From positions 13,732 through 29,846 of the forward strand of contig DFYV01000071.1 of NCBI GenBank assembly GCA_002383425.1: a DNA stretch of 16,115 nt, in the 5' to 3' direction. Shown here one piece after another: positions 1 to 7,534 of this stretch. This stretch comes from Bacteroidales bacterium UBA4073 (GTDB lineage Bacteria; Bacteroidota; Bacteroidia; Bacteroidales; Tenuifilaceae). Every line of letters starts with the position of its first letter. The first letter of the stretch is position 1. Under the pieces are notes generated by a model, which saw nothing but the letters and a program-made list of their open reading frames with translations, was not told the DNA's origin and did no database searches. The translations under genes were made by a program, and so were the position numbers.

Positions 1-286
1 ATTTCAGATTTCAGATTCCAGATTCTTTTTTACGAACAACGAACATCAAACAACAAACAACGCTTATCAGCCATCAACCAGCAAGCGTGAACCATTAATC
101 GTTAACCTTGAACTTTGAATCATCAACCATTTTAACGTTGTAAAGACGCACGGCCGTGCGTCTCTACTTGCAAATCATCAAACATCAACGGTCAACCAAC
201 AACCATAAACTATTTTTCCGAGCAACGAACAACGAGCAACGAACAACGATTGCTATCAGCCATCAACCATCAACTACTATTCTGCT
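1..286. repeat. Repeat-rich spacer upstream of the first receptor gene
   Basis: No gene is visible here. Bases 1-25 hold about three and a half copies of a 7-bp unit like ATTTCAG. From about 32 to 286 there are scattered copies of CGAACAA, CATCAAC and related short words, for example at 32-60, 70-82, 177-206 and 218-275. The block runs almost to the ATG at 287, so the promoter of the receptor gene must lie in or upstream of the repeats. No convincing TAnnTTTG -7 element and no cobalamin riboswitch were recognised. The same words recur at 2719-2817 and, on the other strand, at 16014-16091. Confidence 0.8.
140..167. repeat. GC-rich palindromic repeat
   Basis: The core at 144-163 (AGACGCACGG followed by CCGTGCGTCT) is a perfect 20-bp palindrome. 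The symmetry extends to 140-167 with one mismatched pair (A143 against C164). It is much richer in GC than the spacer around it. Similar palindromes with a GTAGAGACGC... arm are, from memory, dispersed in intergenic regions of many Bacteroidota and cyanobacterial genomes. It is probably a REP-like or MITE-like element. It has no adjacent T-tract, so there is no case for a terminator. Confidence 0.75.
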
Positions 287-2314
287 ATGAGAAAAAAGAT
301 GTTTTTCAGTAACATGGTAATGCGATTTACAAAATGGTCGCACACGGGTTACGGAGTATTCGAAAGTTTTAAAACAGTAGTAAACATAGGGGTTTTGCCT
401 TTTTCGTACTGTTTGCTGGCCATGCCTATGGCAACTTTTGCCCAACCCGATAGCGTAGCAATTACAAAAAATGTTGATATCGAAGAGGTTATTGTAAATG
501 CGCGTAAAAAGGCGAGTACTTACTCGGAGCTTACCAGGGTAGTAAGGGTAGTTAGTCGCGAGGAACTGGGGCAGCTTAAAGCCGCAGCGCTTGGAGAGTT
601 GCTTGAGCAGGTGGCAGCAATCGATATCAGGCAACGTGGCACTCACGGAGTACAGTCCGACATAAACTTTCGGGCAGGCTCGTTCGATCAGGTGTTGGTT
701 CTCTTGAATGGCATCAATATTTCCGATCCTCAAACCGGTCATCACAATTTAAATATACCCATTAATATTGATGCAGTAGATAGAATTGAGATTTTGCAAG
801 GACCTGGGGCAAGGGAATATGGTACTGGTGCATTTGCAGGGGCAATAAACATTATTACAAAACCTCAAAATATTAATACCGGACAACTCTCACTTTTTGC
901 CGGAGAGTATGGGTTGGCGAAACTATCGGGATCACAGAATTTTGGCTCACGGAAGTTACGCTTATTTGTTGCTTCATCGTACGATAAAAGCGATGGGTAT
1001 ATGGAAAACACCGATTTCAGGAATGTGAATGTATATCTTCACTCAAAGTATAAAGTCCAAAGAGGTGAACTAAATTTTTTTGCAGGCTATCAGGATAAAG
1101 GGTTTGGGGCAAATAGTTTTTATACACCAAAATACCCCAATCAGTATGAGGCAACAAAAACGCTTTTGGGTTCAGCTGGTTTTGAAAAATCGTGGCAGCA
1201 CCTTGCTTTGAAAGCAGCGGGTTACTACCGCAAGCATACCGATAAGTTTGAACTTTTCCGATCCAACCCCGCTTCGTGGTATTCAGGCCATAACTACCAT
1301 GCAACCGATGTTTATGGGGTTAAATTATCGGGCAGCTGTTTTTACCAGTGGGGTAAAACCGATGCTGGAGTCGAATTGCGACGCGAGGAGATACTAAGTA
1401 ATAGGCTGGGTAGCCCATTGGCCGATTCTGTTAGGGTATGGGGTGAAAATGTTTACTATACTATGGGTGATTCCCGCAACCACATGGTGGTTTTTGTAAC
1501 ACAGAATTTTTATATCGATAAATTTTCCTTTTCGCTGGGAGGACAGTATAATCACTCAAATAAATTTGACGATGTTTTGACCTGGGGTATAGACCTATCC
1601 TATGGTTTGTTTCAACATCTTCGCCCGTTTGCTTCGGTAAACAGGTCGTTTAGGTTGCCCACATTTACCGACCTTTACTACCAAGGGCCAACCAATACCG
1701 GAAACCCAAACCTCAAGGCAGAATTTGCCACCACATTTGAATCGGGACTAAAAATGAATCAAAACAATTTTATGGCTGAAATGGCTTTATTTTACAGGAG
1801 TGGTGCCGATATCATCGATTGGGTTAAAGAACCCAATCAAACAGTTTGGACAACAGTTAACTATACCCAACTGGACACATGGGGTGCAAGCGTTAATGTA
1901 AGTCTCAGCTTAAAAAATCTTAACTTTTTTACCGATAAAATCGGTATATCGTATGCTTACGCTAAAACCGATAAGGTGAATACCACCTTAGATTCATACT
2001 ATGCGCTCGATTACCTTAAGCATAGCCTATCATTTCAATCATTTCACTCTTACAATAAACTCTACCTGAATTGGATACTACGATACCAGGAACGAAATGG
2101 CGAATACTTGAAGTATATCGATCCTGATACATCAATACCTACCAGTTATCCCTCTGTAGTTATTGTCGATATTAGGGCTGGGTTTACCTTTAAAAAGGTA
2201 AACATATTTATCGATGCAAGTAATGTTTTGGGAAGTCAATATGTTGATGTTGCAAATGTGAAGCAGCCAGGTAGATGGATTGGGCTGGGTTTAAGCTATA
2301 AATTTGATATATAG
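287..2314 (+). CDS. TonB-dependent outer-membrane receptor, BtuB-like
   Basis: A 675-residue outer-membrane receptor that should import a scarce ligand using TonB/ExbBD energy. A signal peptide ends near residue 52 (...MATFA|Q). The plug domain lies at about residues 65-190 and carries the conserved stretch RIEILQGPGAREYGTGAFAG followed by AINIIT. The rest looks like a 22-strand barrel ending in LSYKFDI. The plug pattern (DIRQRGTHGVQSDINFRAG, LLNGINISDPQTGHHN) matches the Bacteroidota family usually labelled vitamin B12 receptor. The ligand is not provable from sequence, and neither a B12 riboswitch nor a BtuCDF-type importer is next door. The N-terminal region before the signal core is unusually long; in-frame ATGs at 299, 314 and 320 are alternative starts. 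It is apparently transcribed alone. Confidence 0.88.
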   Translation: MRKKMFFSNMVMRFTKWSHTGYGVFESFKTVVNIGVLPFSYCLLAMPMATFAQPDSVAITKNVDIEEVIVNARKKASTYSELTRVVRVVSREELGQLKAAALGELLEQVAAIDIRQRGTHGVQSDINFRAGSFDQVLVLLNGINISDPQTGHHNLNIPINIDAVDRIEILQGPGAREYGTGAFAGAINIITKPQNINTGQLSLFAGEYGLAKLSGSQNFGSRKLRLFVASSYDKSDGYMENTDFRNVNVYLHSKYKVQRGELNFFAGYQDKGFGANSFYTPKYPNQYEATKTLLGSAGFEKSWQHLALKAAGYYRKHTDKFELFRSNPASWYSGHNYHATDVYGVKLSGSCFYQWGKTDAGVELRREEILSNRLGSPLADSVRVWGENVYYTMGDSRNHMVVFVTQNFYIDKFSFSLGGQYNHSNKFDDVLTWGIDLSYGLFQHLRPFASVNRSFRLPTFTDLYYQGPTNTGNPNLKAEFATTFESGLKMNQNNFMAEMALFYRSGADIIDWVKEPNQTVWTTVNYTQLDTWGASVNVSLSLKNLNFFTDKIGISYAYAKTDKVNTTLDSYYALDYLKHSLSFQSFHSYNKLYLNWILRYQERNGEYLKYIDPDTSIPTSYPSVVIVDIRAGFTFKKVNIFIDASNVLGSQYVDVANVKQPGRWIGLGLSYKFDI

Positions 2315-2515
2315 CATTATAGAAAATCGCATTGACTTTAAATATTCCAAACAATTAGAAATTTTGCCAGTACAATATAGATATATATTTTTAAGGTGAT
2401 ATGTTAAAAAACCATCCTGAAGGAGTTTGAAACATGCAGTTTCCTATTTAGTAAATTTCGTTTATTCTATTAATTGCAGTTTTATACCAACTGCCAATGT
2501 GGTTGGCGAATTCCT

Positions 2516-2544
2516 CCCTGTCATGGTTTTAAACCCTGACAGGG
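2516..2544. repeat. Hairpin repeat, 14-bp stem
   Basis: CCCTGTCATGGTTT (2516-2529) and AAACCCTGACAGGG (2531-2544) are inverted copies with one mismatch around a single central T. No T-run follows on either strand, so it is more likely a dispersed palindromic element than a terminator. Confidence 0.75.
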
Positions 2545-2582
2545 GATTAACTTTTAAAGTCAAATCATATCGTATTGGTTTA

Positions 2583-2602
2583 CAACGGCATGAGTGCCGT
2601 TG
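2583..2602. repeat. Hairpin repeat, perfect 8-bp stem
   Basis: CAACGGCA (2583-2590), loop TGAG, then TGCCGTTG (2595-2602): a perfect inverted repeat. No T-tract follows directly. It lies 38 bp after the previous hairpin and is probably also a dispersed intergenic element. Confidence 0.7.
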
Positions 2603-2718
2603 CTACTGAGGCAATGTTCATTTATCCATTACTCTATATTAACTGTAATCCCATACACAATACCAATGCGGTTGGTAAATCCTCACCATAAATAAACTTA
2701 GCAGTCAAACCGTGCTGA

Positions 2719-2817
2719 ACTATTTTCCCGAAAAACGAACAACGAGCAACTGTCAACAGTCAACCATCAACCATCAACTATCAACTATTCTTCCGAACAA
2801 CGAACAACGAACAACGC
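2719..2817. repeat. Composite CGAACAA / CATCAAC repeat block
   Basis: The block reads as a C-rich lead-in (CTATTTTCCCG), then CGAACAACGAGCAAC, then three copies of a TCAAC-type unit (ACCATCAACCATCAACTATC), then a second CCGAACAACGAACAACG run. The same two-part order, with a CTATTTTTCCG lead-in, is present at about 210-275. Confidence 0.75.
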
Positions 2818-2865
2818 CTTACTTTTTTAAATCGACGGCCTTTTTTGTTACATGATGTTTTTTCC

Positions 2866-3699
2866 CTATTTGAAAAAGTTTAGTGAGTGAATGAAACCTG
2901 TAACCACTTTTCCGCTTTCATAGTCGAGTTCGGAACCCAATAGGCTATGGGGGATTGAGAAAACAATAATGGTTACAAATGCCGCAAAAATTGCCATGGC
3001 CGGCCGTTGTTTCTTTCGATTTACAAAAAAGGCCACCAGCCAGGTTGCAAAAGCTAAAAGAATTTTATTATCGGTAAGGTCGTAACCTACTGGGAATCCG
3101 GTCCATAAATCCCCAAAGGCATACTTTTGAACTATTGGACCTAAAATTAGTCCCCCAATAAATAACAGGGCAACGCTAACTGTAATGTTACGCTTAAACG
3201 ACGGTACATGAAAAAGTGCTTGTAGGCCAGTTAGGTTTGAAAAAAACATGGCAAGGAACATTACAAGTATATGGGGAATGAGTATTCCTGTAGGTACGGG
3301 ATCTTTATACCTTATAACAACTGGTTTATCTTTGAAAAAATACTTAGTATCGGCCCCGTCTAATATTTCGATATAGTATTCAAGCTTTGCCGCCGCTGGC
3401 ATTTTGGGAAGATATACTTCCTGTTTGTTCTCGTCAATTGCCGTAAAAGGTATAGCAACAAAATCTTCAGCTACTTTATGTTTTTTGTAATGAAGTGTAG
3501 CAATGATATTTATTGGTAAATTGAGGGTTATTTTCGTATCCTTATCGCTATTACCACTTCGTACAAGTTTCGATATATACTGATTTTTGTCGATGGTATA
3601 GCTGAATCGTAAGGGATGTGTAGGGCCTGTTAATCGTTGGAAAATTGCTGCGAATATCGTTATAGCAAAAGCTAAGGTGAAAATTAAAAACCGTTTCAT
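2866..3699 (-). CDS. Uncharacterised multi-pass membrane protein
   Basis: 277 residues from the ATG at 3699 (MKRFLIFTLAFAI). I chose this start because it gives an N-terminal hydrophobic anchor directly and leaves 16 bp after the peptidase stop; an upstream in-frame ATG at 3747 would overlap the peptidase gene by 32 bp. After the anchor (about residues 3-21) comes a hydrophilic stretch of roughly 115 residues rich in beta-type sequence, probably periplasmic. Four further helices follow, around LIPHILVMFLAMFF, VSVALLFIGGLILG, ILLAFATWLVAFFV and MAIFAAFVTIIVFS. A WTGFPVGYDLTDNK segment lies between the third and fourth helices. I do not recognise the family and assign no function. It is the second gene of a unit with the M28 peptidase. 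Confidence 0.75.
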   Translation of the reverse strand: MKRFLIFTLAFAITIFAAIFQRLTGPTHPLRFSYTIDKNQYISKLVRSGNSDKDTKITLNLPINIIATLHYKKHKVAEDFVAIPFTAIDENKQEVYLPKMPAAAKLEYYIEILDGADTKYFFKDKPVVIRYKDPVPTGILIPHILVMFLAMFFSNLTGLQALFHVPSFKRNITVSVALLFIGGLILGPIVQKYAFGDLWTGFPVGYDLTDNKILLAFATWLVAFFVNRKKQRPAMAIFAAFVTIIVFSIPHSLLGSELDYESGKVVTGFIHSLNFFK

Positions 3700-3715
3700 A
3701 ATTTGATTACTATTT

Positions 3716-5428
3716 TTAGAGTTCAACAGTAAGTTCAATTTCCTCATTATTCCGTAAAACTTTTATGGTGGCCTTTGTGCCGGGCGTCAGGGTGGTGAGT
3801 ACGTCAGTGTAATCGTAAATATTCGTTACAGGCTTCTGGTTTATGGCGACAATTAAATCGCCAACTTTTATACCTGCAATATCGGCGGGTTTCCCCTGGG
3901 TAACGCCTATAACTTTAAGACCTGTGTCCGATACACCACCCACATCGGGCATAATGCCTAACTTTACCTTAATTTTGGGTGTATTTGACGATGAAATTGA
4001 GCGAGTGCTCGATTTTGAAAAGGTTAACGTTTGGGGCATGCTTGCCAGCTCATAAACCAGCCGGTAGGTATAATCGGCAACCTGTTGCATACCTCCAATG
4101 TTGAGTAGCGAAACATCATCGTTAGGGGTATGGTAATCTTCGTGTAGCCCGGTGTGAATAAAAAAAACGGGTATATTTTTGGAGTAAAATGAAGCATGAT
4201 CCGATGGGCCAAGTCCATCAGGCACAAGTTTTAGGCGGAAAAGGCTATCGGAGTTTAATGCATTAAGAATTGAGTCAGCTTCAAGCGATGTTTTGGCACC
4301 GTGTACTTCCAGCTCACGATTGCGCAACCTTCCTACCATATCGAGGTTAACCATGGCTTTGATGCTCTCGGTAGGTATAATGGCCGAATCGATAAATCGC
4401 TGTGAACCGATAAGCCCCTTTTCTTCGGCCCCAAAGGCAACAAAAACTACGCTCCGCTTAATTTTTTTCTGTTCAGAAGCTAACTTTTGGGCAATTTCGA
4501 GCATGGTAACCACCCCCGAGGCGTTATCGTCAGCTCCATTATGAATGGCCAGCTGGCCAGGTCTTCTGCTGCCTCCCATATCACCTAATCCTAAATGGTC
4601 ATAATGTGCTCCAATTACTATATACTCGTTGGCATACCTGGAATCGGAACCTCGAAGCATGGACACAACATTTTGCGTTTCTATTATGTTGTATAACCTC
4701 CCCACCTTTCCGCATACTGTAATTCCTAAGGGTTGCGAAGGAGTTTTATTTTCGTTAATACCCTGATTAATTGACATGGGTGAACCAATGGGTTTAAGCA
4801 GTTTAGCTGAGGCCTCGGGCGATAGAATAAAAAGCGGTAGGTTTGGAATAGTTCTAAAATCCACATCAAGGTATTTCCCAAGGGAATCATTACTAACAAT
4901 AATAATACCAGCAGCACCTTGGTCCTTTGCAATTTCTACTGGTTTTGTATTAAGGTATCCATATTCTTTTGTGCCCAGTGGATAAAAAATAACAGCCCAC
5001 TTCTTGCGAACTTTTACATTCTCATAGTACGATGGGGCATCCCCTTTCCCTACAAAAATGGCCTCGGCGCAAAGCGAGTCGGAACCATTTGCTGTAGGAG
5101 CTGAAAAATCGCGTCCGAATACAAGCTTATCGCCGTTAACCATCAGGTGGGTTTGCTTTTCGAAGTTGGGGTTAAAAATTTTAAATTCAAAGAACTGGTA
5201 TCCTTTTTCTCCCAAGAGGTTTAATCCATAGTTGCGAAACTCATCGCGAATATACTTGGCTGCAATTTTATCGTGTACAGTTCCGGGTTGACGTCCTTTA
5301 AGGCTGTCGGATGCCAGAAAGTTTACATGGTGGGAGAGTTCGTCGGTAGTTATATTGGCACTGCGGTTAACCTGTGCAAAAGTTGCTGTTGAAACAAAAA
5401 GCAGAGTGATTAGTAAAATTTTTTGCAT
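3716..5428 (-). CDS. Secreted M28-family zinc metallopeptidase with PA and PDZ domains
   Basis: 570 residues from the ATG at 5428. This start gives a classical signal peptide (MQKILLITLLFVSTATFA|Q), and a promoter-like -7 element lies just upstream at 5462-5469, so the longer TTG reading from 5464 is unlikely. Domains: a PA-like insert at about 110-240, the M28 catalytic core at about 255-460, and a C-terminal PDZ domain at about 485-570. The di-zinc set is complete: H275 (GAHYDH), D301 (GADDNASG), E335/E336 (GAEEKG), D363 (NLDMVG), H433 (HEDYHTPNDD). It should remove N-terminal residues from peptides in the periplasm or outside the cell. The PDZ domain may bind substrate or a partner. It leads a two-gene unit with the membrane protein downstream. 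Confidence 0.93.
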   Translation of the reverse strand: MQKILLITLLFVSTATFAQVNRSANITTDELSHHVNFLASDSLKGRQPGTVHDKIAAKYIRDEFRNYGLNLLGEKGYQFFEFKIFNPNFEKQTHLMVNGDKLVFGRDFSAPTANGSDSLCAEAIFVGKGDAPSYYENVKVRKKWAVIFYPLGTKEYGYLNTKPVEIAKDQGAAGIIIVSNDSLGKYLDVDFRTIPNLPLFILSPEASAKLLKPIGSPMSINQGINENKTPSQPLGITVCGKVGRLYNIIETQNVVSMLRGSDSRYANEYIVIGAHYDHLGLGDMGGSRRPGQLAIHNGADDNASGVVTMLEIAQKLASEQKKIKRSVVFVAFGAEEKGLIGSQRFIDSAIIPTESIKAMVNLDMVGRLRNRELEVHGAKTSLEADSILNALNSDSLFRLKLVPDGLGPSDHASFYSKNIPVFFIHTGLHEDYHTPNDDVSLLNIGGMQQVADYTYRLVYELASMPQTLTFSKSSTRSISSSNTPKIKVKLGIMPDVGGVSDTGLKVIGVTQGKPADIAGIKVGDLIVAINQKPVTNIYDYTDVLTTLTPGTKATIKVLRNNEEIELTVEL

Positions 5429-5461
5429 GATGGTAAAATTTGCCTTGTTAACAATTAAGCC

Positions 5462-5469
5462 CAAATATA
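5462..5469 (-). promoter_or_regulatory. Bacteroidota-type -7 element for the M28 peptidase unit
   Basis: Read on the minus strand this is TATATTTG, a full match to TAnnTTTG. No good TTTG -33 element is present at 19-21 bp. Transcription would start near 5455, giving a leader of about 27 nt to the ATG at 5428. Basis: motif match only. Confidence 0.45.
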
Positions 5470-5532
5470 GATTAAATCATCGACTTAATTTTTTATTATT
5501 GCTGTCAATTTTAATACCAAAATTATTCGGGC

Positions 5533-5892
5533 ATGGGAAAGGTAAGAATTTCGGAACGTAAGCTCATCCTTTTTACTGTTGGTTTACTGTTAGTTGCAGG
5601 TTTAATACGATTAGTATTTTATAAGCTGGGGGTTTGGATGTTTTATTTGGCATTTGTGCCTATTGTTGTGTATAGGTTGATATTTTACATCCTGAACTGG
5701 AAAAATTTAGGTAAGGTTGATAGGAATAGGCGTTATACATTGGGAATTATCATAGTAACCATCATTTTAAATCTTTTAGGTTTTCAGGATGTTGAGTTTG
5801 TTTTACTTTTTGTTTTAGGTATCGATTATCTGATTGTTGTGCAAAATCCGCGAAATAAAGGTGGAAAATCAACGGACGATATACACGCTTAG
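5533..5892 (+). CDS. Small multi-pass membrane protein of unknown function
   Basis: 119 residues with no recognised domain. There are three to four hydrophobic helices, around residues 10-30 (LFTVGLLLVAGLIRLVFY), 34-54 (MFYLAFVPIVVYRLIFYI), 69-86 (TLGIIIVTIILNLLGF) and 88-104 (EFVLLFVLGIDYLIVV), with a basic loop NWKNLGKVDRNRR between the second and third. The C-terminus is charged and probably cytoplasmic. The gene is divergent from the M28 unit and overlaps the start of the next gene by about 32-59 bp depending on the start chosen there. This implies translational coupling and a shared role with the membrane-NTPase fusion. Confidence 0.72.
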   Translation: MGKVRISERKLILFTVGLLLVAGLIRLVFYKLGVWMFYLAFVPIVVYRLIFYILNWKNLGKVDRNRRYTLGIIIVTIILNLLGFQDVEFVLLFVLGIDYLIVVQNPRNKGGKSTDDIHA

Positions 5893-7534
5893 CCCATTAT
5901 GGCAACACGCCGTTATTGGTGGCAGCATTTGGGGTGCGTTGGAAATTACCATGGGCTCTGCGTTACACAACCTTATGATACCCATGGCCGCTGGAACACT
6001 CTTAGCTTTTCTTGGAGTTTTCACGGTTTCGGCCGTCTCAGCCCCATCAATCGAAAGAGGATTTTTTTGGAGGGCTGCTCTTATCAGTGCCCTGTTAAAA
6101 TCGGTTTCACCAAGTGCAGTAGTTTTGACACCAATGGTAGGAATTATGCTTGAAGGTCTCTTGATGGAAGCCGGAATATTATTTTTAGGGAAAAACGTTT
6201 TTGGACTGGTATTGGGTGGAGGTTTTGCCTTGCTATCGGTTCCCCTTTTTAAGGCGGTTCGTCTTTATATGCTTTACGGTCAAGGTATTGTCGATTTTTT
6301 TATGAACTTTATTTTCCAACTCACAGGCAATAACCATGTAGTGGTAACCAATGCTTTGGTTTACCTGGTACTTTTTTTCTACCTCTTTTTAGGAATTGTG
6401 GCTGCATCAATAGGGTTTGGTTTAGGAAGAAAAAATTCAACTTTAGGTTTAAACCAGATTGAGCTGACAATTTTTGGGGAATCAAATGGTAAAGTTGATT
6501 TTAGAAATTATTTACTGTTGCTATTACATTTGATTGCCCTTGTTGCTTACCTTATCTATGCTTCGGTGATGCCAAACGGTGCTGCAATTTTGAGTGGAGC
6601 GGTTTACGTATTGCTTGTGGTGTTATTCTATGACCGGCCACGACGAATGCTACTAAAACCCTTTTTCATTGCACCTATTTTGGCGTTTTCATTCATAATA
6701 CCGCTTTTTACAACCACATTAGCTTATGTACCGATGTATGGTTCTTACATTTTTACTCGAGCAGTTTTTGTTGTGGTTGCATTGGCCGCAATTGGATCTG
6801 AGCTAGCCCGACCATCCTTTAGCCACCTTTTCAGTAGGGGAATTTTTGGTCCGGTTTACCACGCTTCATGTATGGCTTTTAATGCTTTACCCATTTACCT
6901 GAATGTTTTTAGGCCGATGAATATTTCGGCTTCGAGCATAATCAAAAACATTCATGGAGTAATAGGTAATACCCAATGGAGTGGAAGCAGGCCGATAGTA
7001 ATAATAACCGGCGATTTAGGTGCAGGTAAATCGACCTATTTAGAGGAACTGGTTTCCTTAGTTGTAAAGGATACCGATTTAAAGTTTAGGGGATTCATTG
7101 CAAAGGGGATTGGTGAACCCCCATTGCGCAATGGGTATAGCCTGAGCTTAATACCCGGTGGAGGTGAAATGCCTCTGTGCAAAAGAATTGGAGCTTGCGG
7201 CTTGCCTAACAAATCGTTTGAATTTAATGATGAGGTTATTAAAAATGTTACTGCTGAACTGATACCAATTAAGCACGACGAGATATTAGTAATTGATGAG
7301 GTTGGCCGAATGGAATTGTATGGTGAGGTTTGGGCTAACCTAATAGAGCATCATCTCCAAAAAACCAAAAACGTTTTAATTTTTACGGTTAGGCATGAAA
7401 ACCTGATGCACGTTGTGGGGCGATGGAACCTAAACGATGCTTATGTGTTTGATATTAAAAAGATTTCCTGCGAAGATGCTGCTTGTAATTTAAAGCGTCT
7501 AATTTTCAGCTACCATCTGTCCAGTCCCCGATAG
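5861..7534 (+). CDS. Polytopic membrane protein fused to a C-terminal THEP1-like P-loop NTPase
   Basis: 557 residues from GTG 5861; TTG 5834 gives 566 and is the numbering used here. The first ATG (5951) would cut into the first helix, so a non-ATG start is likely. Residues 24-195 form about six helices with WGALEITMGSALHNL near the start, resembling small-molecule permease or ECF S-type modules. Residues 225-360 form four to five more helices and could be EcfT-like. Residues 388-560 are THEP1-like: Walker A GDLGAGKST (393-401), GFIAKGIG (420-427), Walker B ILVIDEVGRMEL (484-495), then TVRHENLMHVV. THEP1 proteins hydrolyse NTPs, but their physiological role is poorly known. The domain joins are read from sequence; transport is inference. 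The 3' end overlaps the antiporter gene by 36 bp, tail to tail. Confidence 0.8.
   Translation: MENQRTIYTLSPLWQHAVIGGSIWGALEITMGSALHNLMIPMAAGTLLAFLGVFTVSAVSAPSIERGFFWRAALISALLKSVSPSAVVLTPMVGIMLEGLLMEAGILFLGKNVFGLVLGGGFALLSVPLFKAVRLYMLYGQGIVDFFMNFIFQLTGNNHVVVTNALVYLVLFFYLFLGIVAASIGFGLGRKNSTLGLNQIELTIFGESNGKVDFRNYLLLLLHLIALVAYLIYASVMPNGAAILSGAVYVLLVVLFYDRPRRMLLKPFFIAPILAFSFIIPLFTTTLAYVPMYGSYIFTRAVFVVVALAAIGSELARPSFSHLFSRGIFGPVYHASCMAFNALPIYLNVFRPMNISASSIIKNIHGVIGNTQWSGSRPIVIITGDLGAGKSTYLEELVSLVVKDTDLKFRGFIAKGIGEPPLRNGYSLSLIPGGGEMPLCKRIGACGLPNKSFEFNDEVIKNVTAELIPIKHDEILVIDEVGRMELYGEVWANLIEHHLQKTKNVLIFTVRHENLMHVVGRWNLNDAYVFDIKKISCEDAACNLKRLIFSYHLSSPR

Larger units (their letters stand above)
2315..2865. 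other. Gene-free spacer with hairpins and repeats
   Basis: I see no credible gene in these 550 bases. The only ORF of note (60 codons from 2427) runs straight through two hairpin repeats and resembles nothing known. The spacer holds the hairpin elements at 2516-2544 and 2583-2602 and the CATCAAC/CGAACAA block at 2719-2817. It also has two copies of an ATACCAA...GGTTGG motif, near 2484-2507 and 2659-2676; the second contains the small inverted repeat ACCAA-TGCGG-TTGGT. Confidence 0.7.

Noticed and set aside
1..286. Cobalamin riboswitch upstream of the BtuB-like receptor
   Set aside because: The spacer is made of short repeats and a palindrome; no B12-box-like conserved core was found.
263..745. 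160-codon minus-strand ORF opposite the BtuB-like receptor
   Set aside because: It lies wholly opposite a strongly supported receptor gene and shows no domain; a shadow frame.
2427..2609. 60-codon plus-strand ORF in the spacer after the first receptor
   Set aside because: It crosses two palindromic repeats, has no recognisable motif, and its sequence follows from the repeat content.
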